A DNA stretch of 64,000 bases from RGIG8709 sp045575975 (GTDB lineage: Bacteria > Bacillota > Clostridia > Monoglobales > Monoglobaceae). Shown here in pieces: positions 49,901 to 56,424 of this stretch. Under the pieces are notes generated by a model. That model was not told where the DNA came from. It worked only from the letters and a program-made list of their open reading frames with translations, and ran no database searches. The stretch spans positions 6,300 to 70,299 of the forward strand of contig JAZNFO010000064.1 of NCBI GenBank assembly GCA_045575975.1, given 5' to 3'. Numbering within the stretch: the stretch's first letter is position 1; each line of letters begins with the position of its first letter. The position numbers and the translations under genes were made by a program.

Positions 49901-50465
49901 GATATGGCATACTTTCAGAAAACTTATATAATGAAATAAGAATTTCCTTTAAATTCTCGTCATTTTTGCCGTTTCCCACAATTGTGCAAAGCTCCCTGAA
50001 TGCAGAGAGTTTTTCTGAATTTGAATAATACTTTTCGAGAACATCATCAATCGCTTTTTTAAGAAGAACAGTTGCTTCGGTTTCGGATATTACTGAAAAA
50101 TCAGCAGGCAAATCCGTGAAATGAATATATTCCGAAAGCTTTCTTTTGCAAAAAGAGTCAACAGTTGAAATAGATGCAGAAGATACAAGCAGGCTTTGCT
50201 GTCTTAAATACTTGTTCTCCGGGTCTTTAGAAAGTGCCTCCCTTATTGCAATTTTTATTCTTTGTTTCATCTCCGTTGCAGCAGCCTCTGTAAAAGTGAG
50301 AACCAAAAGTGAAGACACGGACACAGGGTTTTCACATCTTGTTATCATCCTTAAAATACGCTCAACCAAAACAGTTGTTTTTCCCGAACCTGCCGCAGCA
50401 GATAATAACACATTCTTTCTCTCGCTATAATCAATTGCCTTTAACTGTTCCTCTGTCCATCCCAC
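46911..50465 (-). CDS. addA: ATP-dependent helicase/nuclease subunit A
   Basis: This 1184-aa UvrD-type helicase has a C-terminal RecB-like nuclease. Walker A is SAAAGSGKTTVLVERI (about residues 22-37), the DExQ region LLDEYQDTNN, LLYVALTRAKEKL is motif VI, and the nuclease centre GTIDCFFEDEDGKLVLVDYKTDN lies near residue 1110 onward. It processes double-strand breaks. Its usual partner AddB, normally encoded directly upstream, is absent; a pseudouridine synthase gene lies there instead. Length is typical for AddA. Confidence 0.95.
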   Translation of the reverse strand: MGWTEEQLKAIDYSERKNVLLSAAAGSGKTTVLVERILRMITRCENPVSVSSLLVLTFTEAAATEMKQRIKIAIREALSKDPENKYLRQQSLLVSSASISTVDSFCKRKLSEYIHFTDLPADFSVISETEATVLLKKAIDDVLEKYYSNSEKLSAFRELCTIVGNGKNDENLKEILISLYKFSESMPYPVRWLSDSVQNYRIYAEKGRLSEKQELLFQNEIKEIVSDGKKCLVEMAELLEEIPKDHKYYGFYSAETEILGGLLEKLENGSFKDEDNSFKSYDFKRKVASQKTYPTEELMLDSLRDEIKKIFEEIKEFLKVFSPLFMACTEDTYKRVKTLKNIILCIRRKYKKLKREKGGLDFSDLEHEFLNLIADKDHNPTSVCQELRERYSEILLDEYQDTNNIQDEIFRLISGDNKNIFMVGDIKQSIYKFRNAVPKLFTDKYEAYKKNEEDGEVICLSKNFRSRDEIINTVNYVFSGLMTKSLGDVSYDENECLVKGAEYPQPENESDFETEFYLIKDKDDDIKRDIKEAEAQFISKRITSLLSSSFKVFDKREGRMRPVQFRDIVVLLRNRSSALMIEAVLERNGIPVYTDTGKSYLNSREVSTILSFLSIIDNPYQDIPLIAVLRSPIFSFTNEHLAKIRVYNKKAYFYDALVMAGNDGNKEAEYFLSELDYFRNMAEESGIYSLILNIYERYNFTALVSLMKFPEHRRANLRLLLMRALEFEKSKLTGLFGFMNYLESIMEDEKDLSPAKVISESENVVRIMTMHKSKGLEFPVVFLADTNHKFNAMDSTKPVLWHEQGGISLVFSDIEKRIKYPSPFEMLLKSIKRRELKSEEMRLLYVALTRAKEKLIITSAYPDIPKKPKIPTLNAKKTPVGSWLKRENSMGSWLYSVLISHPYMRCVREVFSCPEDMAGTRADFRLRAEVFEAMDEYKALANENISPEKSDKISKLPEKVLKMLSFNPGDNENIPVKMTVTEVKRRLEYNDEFAVSLMEAGNIYLKTKEEISPSEKGTITHFVLQYIDEKGINSREDIEKAIDIMQDKKILSKAQREVADVDGIFNLYETELGKRLRNSKRCEKEFSFYSKKQAGEIFDNLSEDGKKKEILLQGTIDCFFEDEDGKLVLVDYKTDNVDKYMAKTRADEYRVQIECYREALELIEERKVDECYIHFLNCNETVRM

Positions 50466-50476
50466 TTATATCACCT

Positions 50477-51373
50477 CTAATCTGCCGTTATTTCTTTACC
50501 TTTTAGATACTCTAAAATTCCGCTTTCCGTCTTAAAATCAAAGATTATTCTATATGCTCTTAAATTCTGATAGGTCTTTTTTCCGTCTTTTTTTGCCCCG
50601 TATTTAACATCCCCAACAAGAGGATGTCCTATAGCTGAAAAGCTTGCTCTTATCTGGTGGGTTCTTCCCGTTTTAAGCTCTGCAAGAACTTGTCCGCCTC
50701 CAAGGCAAATATATTCTGTTATCGCCTCTTTCGCCCCCTCAAAAGGCTTAAAAGAAAATTTCACCGTGTTGGTTTTTTCATCCTTTTTTGTGTAGCCTCT
50801 TATTGTGCCACTTTTTTCTTTAAACTCACCCTCAGCATAGAGAAGATATTGTTTTCTTATTTCACGGTTTTTGATTTTCTCATTTATAATTCTGAGTGCT
50901 TCTGCATTCTTTGCCGCAATAACAAGTCCCGAAGTATTTTTATCAATTCTGTGACAAAGCTGAGGGGCAAAAACATTTTCTGTTTCGGGGGTGTATTCCC
51001 CTTTTTTATAAAGATAGGCACGGATATTATCAATAAGGTTTTCCTCATTCTTTCCGTCAGAATGAACACTCATTCCCTTTGGCTTATCTGCAACAAGAAT
51101 ATTTTCATCCTCATAGCAGACTTTCAAATCAGAAACATTTTTTTTTAAATAAGAATTTTCATTTTCCGAAAAAAATTCGTCATTTATATATAAAAGAATT
51201 TCGTCTCCCTCCATAAGCCTATAGGAAATCTCCTGCTTTTTAGAGTTGACCCTTATCCTTTTTTTCCGCAGCCATTTATATAAAAGAGATTTCGGGGCAT
51301 CCTTCAAAAGCTTTCCAAGAAACTTATCAAGCCTTTGCCCTGCATCATTTTTTCCAACTATAATCCTTTTCAT
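50477..51373 (-). CDS. RluC/RluD-family 23S rRNA pseudouridine synthase
   Basis: This 298-aa protein has an N-terminal S4 domain (residues about 12-60: AGQRLDKFLGKLL) and a catalytic domain with HRIDKNTSGLVIAAK (catalytic aspartate, about residue 143) and the GRTHQIRAS signature (about 237-245). It resembles the RluC/RluD branch; the exact target uridines are not predictable. It begins nine bases after the DUF1080-like gene stop and ends 11 bases before addA. Confidence 0.92.
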   Translation of the reverse strand: MKRIIVGKNDAGQRLDKFLGKLLKDAPKSLLYKWLRKKRIRVNSKKQEISYRLMEGDEILLYINDEFFSENENSYLKKNVSDLKVCYEDENILVADKPKGMSVHSDGKNEENLIDNIRAYLYKKGEYTPETENVFAPQLCHRIDKNTSGLVIAAKNAEALRIINEKIKNREIRKQYLLYAEGEFKEKSGTIRGYTKKDEKTNTVKFSFKPFEGAKEAITEYICLGGGQVLAELKTGRTHQIRASFSAIGHPLVGDVKYGAKKDGKKTYQNLRAYRIIFDFKTESGILEYLKGKEITAD

Positions 51374-51381
51374 ATTTTTTC

Positions 51382-52011
51382 TTAATATTCAGGCTCGTAT
51401 CTTTGAATAAATTCTTCCCAGTATATTTTCTGAATTTTTATATCACGAATTGCAAGCTTTGTGCAGTATGCAGAAAAGCCGATATGACCGCCTTTTATTG
51501 GGTTGGGGTCGATAAGCTCTGTTATAAGCTGTCCGTCAACCACCATAAAGCATTGTCCGTCAATTGCACCAAAGGTCATCTCAACTTCTTTTCCCGGCTC
51601 ATATTGATAAAGCTTTGTTGTTGAATAAAGTGCTGATTCACAGCCAACCTCATTTCTTTCAATACCGCTTTTGTTTTCATACCAGCCGTTAAGCCCGCAA
51701 ACATAGCTTGTTCCAAGATAATCGGTTTCATCATCCCAATGGGCGCAAAAAACCGCATTCAAATCACGGGTTGCAGGAAGCACAGTTTTGCCCTTAAAGG
51801 TCAGCATAACATTATCTTCAAAATATTCCTTACTGAACAGTATTCCGCCCTTGTTCTCTGGCTCATCTCCTATGATGCATCCGTTTTCAACACTCCAGTT
51901 TCCGCTTTTAACTGTCCAGTAATTCTTCCAGTCATCTCCCGGCTTGTAATCAAGCAGTACAGGTGACTTGTCCATAATAACTTTCTTTCCAAGCAATAAA
52001 ATCTCATTCAT
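51382..52011 (-). CDS. Hypothetical protein with concanavalin/DUF1080-like fold
   Basis: This 209-aa soluble protein has no signal peptide. The beta-rich pattern WTVKSGNWSVENGCIIGDEP, GGILFSKEYF, VFCAHWDDETDY and a terminal LAIRDIKIQKI strand resembles 3-keto-disaccharide hydrolase (DUF1080) or LamG-like jelly rolls. Its ATG overlaps the stop of the upstream HAD phosphatase (ATGA), so the two may act together on a sugar substrate, by inference. Confidence 0.6.
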   Translation of the reverse strand: MNEILLLGKKVIMDKSPVLLDYKPGDDWKNYWTVKSGNWSVENGCIIGDEPENKGGILFSKEYFEDNVMLTFKGKTVLPATRDLNAVFCAHWDDETDYLGTSYVCGLNGWYENKSGIERNEVGCESALYSTTKLYQYEPGKEVEMTFGAIDGQCFMVVDGQLITELIDPNPIKGGHIGFSAYCTKLAIRDIKIQKIYWEEFIQRYEPEY

Positions 52012-52829
52012 ATTAAAAATCTCCCTTTTTCCAAATCGTAAATAACTTTTGCTATAGCATTTTCCTCGTTGCTTACCGTTATGTAGTCTGCCGCAGCCTT
52101 TGCCTTATCGCAGGCATTTGAAACCGCAACAGAAACTCCTGCAGCATTAAACATTGCAACATCATTATCATAATCCCCTATTGCAACAATTTTACTTTTA
52201 TCTATTTTAAGAATTTCGCTAAGCTTATCAATTGATGTGCCCTTTGACATTCCCTTTGGCAGAATTTCAAAAAGAGTTCTTGCTGAACGGATAAAATCAA
52301 ATCTGTCAGCCATGGGATGAGCTTTTAAGGTTTTTTCCAGATTTAAAATTTCTTCATTGTCTTCACTGCCGAAAAGAACCTTTGCAATAGGCCCCTCAAC
52401 CTCCGTATAATGACGAACAAGATTTGGAAGTCCCGTTAATTTCCTGAATTTTTTCATAGAATAGTTTTCTTTGCTGAAATAGGTGTTATTAAATGTGCTG
52501 ACCTGAATTCCCACATCAGGAAACTTATCATCTATACATTTTGTAATTTCGGGAACACCATCTGCCATAGGGTGTGTCCACACATACTCCTTTTTTTCAT
52601 AGTCATAAAGTCCGCCGCCGTTAACACAGCCAAAAGGAGCATTGGGCTTTACCTGGTCACAGATATCTGTGACATAATAAGGCATTCTGCCCGTTATAAT
52701 GGTGAAAAGTCCGCCACCGGCTTTAAAATATTCTATTGCATCAAGATTTTCACGGGATATGCTTTTATCATTCCTAAGCAATGTTCCGTCAAGGTCGGTG
52801 CATATAAGCACTCCCTCAAAAATACCCAT
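52008..52829 (-). CDS. Cof-type HAD-IIB family phosphatase
   Basis: This 273-aa protein has HAD motif I DLDGTLL (nucleophile aspartate about residue 12), motif II IITGRMP (about 43-49), a conserved lysine region near EILPKGMSKG, and motif IV IGDYDNDVAMF (about 217-227). The type IIB cap lies between motifs II and III. Such enzymes dephosphorylate sugar phosphates or related metabolites. GGAGAAAAGGAA precedes the ATG. It is the first gene of the long minus-strand block and lies next to the hairpin array. Confidence 0.9.
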   Translation of the reverse strand: MGIFEGVLICTDLDGTLLRNDKSISRENLDAIEYFKAGGGLFTIITGRMPYYVTDICDQVKPNAPFGCVNGGGLYDYEKKEYVWTHPMADGVPEITKCIDDKFPDVGIQVSTFNNTYFSKENYSMKKFRKLTGLPNLVRHYTEVEGPIAKVLFGSEDNEEILNLEKTLKAHPMADRFDFIRSARTLFEILPKGMSKGTSIDKLSEILKIDKSKIVAIGDYDNDVAMFNAAGVSVAVSNACDKAKAAADYITVSNEENAIAKVIYDLEKGRFLI

Positions 52830-52902
52830 TTCCTTTTCTCCTTTGCAATTGTTTTCCGATATTATTCCATATAATCTGTGTTATAATTAGTAAACGATTT
52901 TT

Positions 52903-53077
52903 GTCGATATGTAGACTTCGTCTACTCGATATTTTTGCTAATCGCAAAACTCGATATGATATAAATCTCGTCGCATCAGCGACATATCGAGTGCATCAGC
53001 ACATATCGAGTTAATTTTAACATATCGAAAATCTCACAAGAGATTTATATCGACGATTTCAAGCTACGCTTGAAATC
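52903..53077. repeat. Array of small hairpins separated by inverted ATATCGA cores
   Basis: Seven copies of an 8-9-base core occur. Three face one way (GTCGATAT 52903, CTCGATAT 52925, CTCGATATG 52950) and four the other (CATATCGAG 52983 and 53002, CATATCGA 53021, ATATCGAC 53047). Between consecutive cores lie different mini-palindromes: GTAGAC/GTCTAC, TTTTGC/GCAAAA, GTCGC/GCGAC, GTGC/GCAC, TTAATTTTAA and AAATCTC/GAGATTT. A final GATTTCAAG/CTTGAAATC hairpin closes it. The cores can pair as nested stems with the mini-hairpins as side branches. No known family recognised. Confidence 0.75.
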
Positions 53078-53137
53078 ATTATACCACACCAATTTCCCGG
53101 TGTCAAAATAAATATTGACTCTAAATAAGATTTTATG

Positions 53138-53566
53138 CTATACTAATTCGGAGGTATTGCTTATTTCGTATATAAACGGAACTCTTCCGTTTGACGATAT
53201 ATCCGATGCAATAATCTTTTCTTTATATAAAATCACGCTGATAAAAACATCTTCAACCGAAGATTTTTTGTGATTAAAAACCTTGTATGTATATCTTGTG
53301 ACGGTTTTTCCCTTATATTCTTCAAGGTCAAAGCCAGCATTTTCCTGAATTTTATTATAGGATACATACACACTGTCAAATTCAGGAGGGATTGTTATAT
53401 GGCATATCTCTGACGGATTTTCCTGAATTTGCCAGCCATAGCCTTTTATATAATCCGTCACAAGCTTGTTTGTTTTTTTATCTATGCTGAAAGTCATAAA
53501 TATTAATGATAAAATCACAACAAAAAATATTAAGGTTGAAATTATAGATTTTCTTTTTCTTATCAT
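53138..53566 (-). CDS. DUF4830-like membrane-anchored protein
   Basis: This 142-aa protein has an N-terminal membrane anchor (residues about 10-30) followed by a soluble domain with YGWQIQENP, ITIPPEFDSVYVSYNKIQ, a GFDLEEYKGKTVTRYTYKV block and a VILYKEKIIASDIS strand, the pattern of DUF4830. Function is unknown. The ATG at 53566 was chosen because CAGGAGTG lies nine bases upstream; an earlier TTG is too close. It is divergent from the pseudouridine synthase gene across a palindrome. Confidence 0.7.
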   Translation of the reverse strand: MIRKRKSIISTLIFFVVILSLIFMTFSIDKKTNKLVTDYIKGYGWQIQENPSEICHITIPPEFDSVYVSYNKIQENAGFDLEEYKGKTVTRYTYKVFNHKKSSVEDVFISVILYKEKIIASDISSNGRVPFIYEISNTSELV

Positions 53567-53577
53567 ACACAATCACT

Positions 53578-53608
53578 CCTGATTTTAATATATGCTTATA
53601 AAATCAGG
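53578..53608. promoter_or_regulatory. Palindrome between divergent genes
   Basis: CCTGATTTTA (53578-53587) and TAAAATCAGG (53599-53608) form a perfect 10-bp inverted repeat with an 11-base centre. One arm overlaps the RBS of the DUF4830 gene. It could be an operator or an RNA hairpin masking the RBS. Confidence 0.5.
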
Positions 53609-53645
53609 GGAATGCTTTTTAAAAAACCATAAAGGATGCGGATTT

Positions 53646-54359
53646 ATGAGACTTGATAAATTTTTAGCCGACAGCGGTTTTGGAACAAGAACTGAAATAA
53701 AAAAGCTTATTAAAAGCGGGGCTGTTTCGGTTGCTCATATCCCCGCCGTTAAGCCCGAAACAAAAATTAACGAACAAAATGCCAAGGTTTTTGTTTTTGG
53801 CAAAGAGGTTATATACAAAAAATATATTTATCTTTTACTGAACAAGCCTATGGGATATGTGAGTGCAACCTATGACTTTAAGCTTCCAACCGTTATTGAT
53901 TTGGTCCCTGAGGAATATCTTCACTTTGAACCATTTCCCGTCGGAAGACTTGATATTGACACAGAGGGCCTTTTAATCCTAACTAACGACGGGGCTTTGA
54001 GCCACAGACTATTATCCCCCAAATCCCATGTGCCAAAAACATATTTTGCCACAATTGACGGGGTTGTTACTGATAAAGATATTGAAAGCTTTTCAAAGGG
54101 CGTAACCCTTGATGACGGGTATGAAACAAAACCTGCTCACCTTGAAATTTTAAAAAGCGACAAGACTTCAGAAATTCTTCTAACCATAACAGAGGGGAAA
54201 TTCCACCAGGTTAAAAGAATGTTTGAGGCTGTTGGTAAAAAGGTAACATACCTGAAGAGGATAAAAATGAACAATCTTTCTCTTCCCGATGGCCTTGAGC
54301 CGGGAGATATAAGAGAGCTTAGCGAAGAAGAATTTATACTTTTAACAAAGGAGATTTGA
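53646..54359 (+). CDS. RsuA/RluB-family pseudouridine synthase
   Basis: This 237-aa protein has an N-terminal S4 domain (MRLDKFLADSGFGTRTEIKK) and a catalytic domain with FPVGRLDIDTEGLLILTNDG (catalytic aspartate within GRLDIDTEG, about residue 101) and GKFHQVKRMFEAVG (about 181-194). This is the RsuA type that modifies 16S rRNA or related targets; the family alone does not fix the position. The ATG at 53646 follows AAAGGATGCGGATTT. aroQ follows after four bases. Confidence 0.92.
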   Translation: MRLDKFLADSGFGTRTEIKKLIKSGAVSVAHIPAVKPETKINEQNAKVFVFGKEVIYKKYIYLLLNKPMGYVSATYDFKLPTVIDLVPEEYLHFEPFPVGRLDIDTEGLLILTNDGALSHRLLSPKSHVPKTYFATIDGVVTDKDIESFSKGVTLDDGYETKPAHLEILKSDKTSEILLTITEGKFHQVKRMFEAVGKKVTYLKRIKMNNLSLPDGLEPGDIRELSEEEFILLTKEI

Positions 54360-54363
54360 TAAT

Positions 54364-54795
54364 ATGAAAATTATGGTTTTGAACGGACCTAATCTGAATA
54401 TGCTTGGCATAAGAGAGCCTGAAAAATACGGAGACAGGGACTATTCTGCACTTGAAGCCTTCATCGAAGAATGTTTTGAAGAAAACAACATTGAAGGAGT
54501 CTGTCTCCAAAGCAATTCAGAAGGCGAGATAATAGATTTTATCCACCACGCATATTCAAATTACGATGCGATTGTTATAAACCCCGGGGCATACACACAC
54601 TACAGCTATGCAATTTATGATGCACTTCTTGCGGTGAGTCTTCCCACCATTGAAGTTCACCTGACAGACATTAACAAAAGAGAGGAATTCAGAAGAATTT
54701 CCGTTACTGCTCCTGCTTGCCTGAAACAAATCACAGGTTACGGTTTTGACGGATATAAAATGGCAATTGAATATCTATTAAAAAAAGATGCTTGA
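54364..54795 (+). CDS. aroQ: Type II 3-dehydroquinate dehydratase
   Basis: This 143-aa dodecameric shikimate-pathway enzyme has LNGPNLNMLGIREPEKYG (about residues 6-23) with the catalytic tyrosine near 22, LQSNSEGEIIDFIHHAY (about 50-66), INPGAYTHYSYA (about 74-85) and EVHLTDINKREEFR (about 99-112, catalytic His). It is co-transcribed with the upstream pseudouridine synthase; a bidirectional terminator overlaps its last codons. Confidence 0.96.
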   Translation: MKIMVLNGPNLNMLGIREPEKYGDRDYSALEAFIEECFEENNIEGVCLQSNSEGEIIDFIHHAYSNYDAIVINPGAYTHYSYAIYDALLAVSLPTIEVHLTDINKREEFRRISVTAPACLKQITGYGFDGYKMAIEYLLKKDA

Positions 54796-54814
54796 ATCTC
54801 TCAAGCATCTTTTT
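54786..54814. terminator. Bidirectional terminator between aroQ and apbE
   Basis: GATGCTTGA/TCAAGCATC with a five-base loop, flanked by A-run and T-run, serves both convergent genes. The stem overlaps the aroQ stop. Confidence 0.9.
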
Positions 54815-55767
54815 TAATAGTAGTATATTTCTGCATCAAGTTTTTCTGCAAGCTTTTTGCCCTCTTCCTCCCCTAAAACAAAGCAGGCAGTTGAAAGACA
54901 ATCGGCTGTCATTGCAGAACTATGAATAATGGTAACCCCGCTGTAGTCCGACTCTTTTGGATAACCGTCTGCAGGGTTTATTATATGATGATAAATTTTT
55001 CCACCCTTTTCAAAATACCTTTGATAGGTCCCGCTTGTAACAACACACCCCGAAGAAATCTCCAGAACTTTTTCATAATTTCCGTCTGTTTCAAATGGTG
55101 TTTGAAGTCCCACTCTCCAGATACCGTCTTTCGTTTCTGGATTTTTCCCAACACAACCAATGTTTCCGCCAAGATTTATGATTCCTCTGCAACCATATCT
55201 TTCAAGAACTTTTTTTGCCATATCGCAGGCATATCCCTTTGCAATACCGCCTAAATCTATTTTTATTTCACCGTTTTCTTTTGTGATTTCCAGCTTTTCC
55301 ATATCCACAGTCAAAGCTTTGAAATCAACATTTTTAAGCTTATTTTCTATATCCTTTTTTTCAGGAACTATATTACTTCCGCTTTTAAAATCCCACAGCG
55401 AAGAAACCGGCGCAATCGTTATATCAAATGACCCGCCTGACATTTCGGAAAACATAAGTGCACACTCAATTATTTCTGCTGTTTCTTTATTAATCTTTAT
55501 TTTCTTGTTCTTTTCCGCATTATTTATTTTTGCAACATCAGAATCTTCTGAATAAAAATTGGTTAGCTTATGTATTTTTTCAATTTCTCTAAAAGCTTCC
55601 ATAACCGCAGATTTTGAATTTTTTCCGTAAGCAGTAATCGAGCAGGTGGTGTCAAATAAAAATTCAGTATCTTTATATGAATTAATTCTATACCCGTTTT
55701 TCTGGAGCAAAACAAAGATAAGACCTATAATAAAAATCAATGTCAATATACTTTTCAGTTTTTTCAT
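54814..55767 (-). CDS. apbE: FAD:protein FMN transferase
   Basis: This 317-aa protein has an N-terminal membrane anchor (residues about 5-21). The ApbE domain shows FDTTCSITAYG, the flavin-site GEIKIDLGGIAKGYACD (about residues 165-181), NLGGNIGCVG and KIYHHIINPADGYP (about 253-266). It attaches FMN to threonines of Rnf/Nqr-type or other exported flavoproteins. No rnf genes are nearby, so the substrate is elsewhere. It has its own promoter at 55792-55820. Confidence 0.95.
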   Translation of the reverse strand: MKKLKSILTLIFIIGLIFVLLQKNGYRINSYKDTEFLFDTTCSITAYGKNSKSAVMEAFREIEKIHKLTNFYSEDSDVAKINNAEKNKKIKINKETAEIIECALMFSEMSGGSFDITIAPVSSLWDFKSGSNIVPEKKDIENKLKNVDFKALTVDMEKLEITKENGEIKIDLGGIAKGYACDMAKKVLERYGCRGIINLGGNIGCVGKNPETKDGIWRVGLQTPFETDGNYEKVLEISSGCVVTSGTYQRYFEKGGKIYHHIINPADGYPKESDYSGVTIIHSSAMTADCLSTACFVLGEEEGKKLAEKLDAEIYYY

Positions 55768-55791
55768 TATATCCCATCCCTTCTTTTTTAT

Positions 55792-55820
55792 ATATTATCA
55801 TAAAAAAATTTGTTTGTAAA
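55792..55820 (-). promoter_or_regulatory. Promoter of apbE
   Basis: TTTACA, 17 bases, TAATAT on the minus strand, about 24 bases before the start codon; back to back with the tRNA promoter. Confidence 0.65.
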
Positions 55821-55832
55821 TAAAAATAACTC

Positions 55833-55861
55833 TTGACATAGATAAACAATTGTGCTATAAT
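55833..55861 (+). promoter_or_regulatory. SigA promoter of the tRNA-Ser genes
   Basis: TTGACA, 17 bases, TATAAT, a perfect consensus, 30 bases before the first tRNA. Confidence 0.92.
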
Positions 55862-55891
55862 GTCATAGTATTCGGTGATAGCCGATAATAC

Positions 55892-55978
55892 GGAGAGGTG
55901 TCCGAGTGGTTTAAGGAGCTAGTCTTGAAAACTAGTGATGCGAAAGCACCCAGATTTCGAATCTCTGCCTCTCCGCCA
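55892..55978 (+). tRNA. tRNA-Ser (anticodon TGA)
   Basis: The acceptor stem GGAGAGG/CCTCTCC has discriminator G and encoded CCA. The anticodon stem is CTAGT/ACTAG with loop CTTGAAA, giving anticodon TGA. A variable arm typical of class II tRNA (GTGATGCGAAAGCACC) is followed by the T arm with TTCGAAT. It is first in a two-tRNA operon. Confidence 0.96.
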
Positions 55979-56001
55979 TTTTTTTATATATTTATATATT
56001 C

Positions 56002-56093
56002 GGAGAAGTACTCAAGTTGGCCGAAGAGGCGCCCCTGCTAAGGGTGTAGGTCGTTAACGCGGCGCGAGAGTTCAAATCTCTCCTTCTCCGCCA
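56002..56093 (+). tRNA. tRNA-Ser (anticodon GCT)
   Basis: The acceptor stem GGAGAAG/CTTCTCC has discriminator G and encoded CCA. The anticodon stem is CGCCC/GGGTG with loop CTGCTAA, giving anticodon GCT. It has a long class II variable arm (TAGGTCGTTAACGCGGC region) and a T arm with TTCAAAT. It is second in the tRNA-Ser operon, followed by a strong terminator. Confidence 0.96.
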
Positions 56094-56099
56094 AACAAG

Positions 56100-56127
56100 A
56101 AAGACTTGCTTTTGCAAGTCTTTTTTG
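56100..56127 (+). terminator. Intrinsic terminator of the tRNA operon
   Basis: AAAGACTTGC/GCAAGTCTTT with a four-base loop and TTTTTT tail, seven bases after the second tRNA. Confidence 0.92.
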
Positions 56128-56312
56128 TTTGCATCAGGATTTGAACTCGAAGCGCCGGTACGGCAAGAGCGCACCGAACACGACCGCTGCCAGTGGCAGA
56201 TGAAGGGAGTGTGCAGGTGTGGCAGCAACACAGTGAAATAAGCCGCTTGTCGGCGTAATTGAACTGATGTTGCAACTGTCCCATCAGGGAAATCTCTCCT
56301 TCAATAAACAAA
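56128..56312. other. G+C-richer non-coding segment downstream of the tRNAs
   Basis: No credible gene is present. This segment is visibly richer in G and C than its surroundings and contains several short inverted repeats such as CTGCCAGTGGCAG (56189-56201). On the minus strand it ends in CGAGTTCAAATCCTGATG, which looks like the T arm of a tRNA (GTTCAAATC) without a complete tRNA. Short overlapping frames exist on the minus strand but lack RBSs and any recognisable product. It may be a tRNA-adjacent repeat or a relic of past integration. Confidence 0.5.
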
Positions 56313-56372
56313 GAGAGGACTTTCGCCCTCTCCTGCTTTGTTTGTTATTCAGTTTTTGTCAAGACAGGAGAA
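56313..56372. repeat. Dispersed repeat, copy B
   Basis: This stretch matches 4628-4686, with the same GAGAGG...CCTCTC hairpin and 27 identical bases ending TTTTTGTCAAGACAG, then AGAAC with one difference. It lies beside the tRNA operon and the G+C-richer segment. Confidence 0.7.
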
Positions 56373-56424
56373 CCGCTCTCTTGTCCCTCAACTTTTTTCA
56401 AAAGAAGAAAATATCTCCCTATCT

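Noticed and set aside
52903..53077. CRISPR array
   Set aside because: The repeated core is only 7-9 bases, it occurs in both orientations, and the intervals are themselves palindromes of a few bases, not spacers of 30 or more bases; no cas genes are nearby.
56072..56311. Short minus-strand ORFs after the tRNAs
   Set aside because: They overlap the tRNA and the terminator, lack Shine-Dalgarno sites and show no protein-like pattern; they are a by-product of the higher G+C content.
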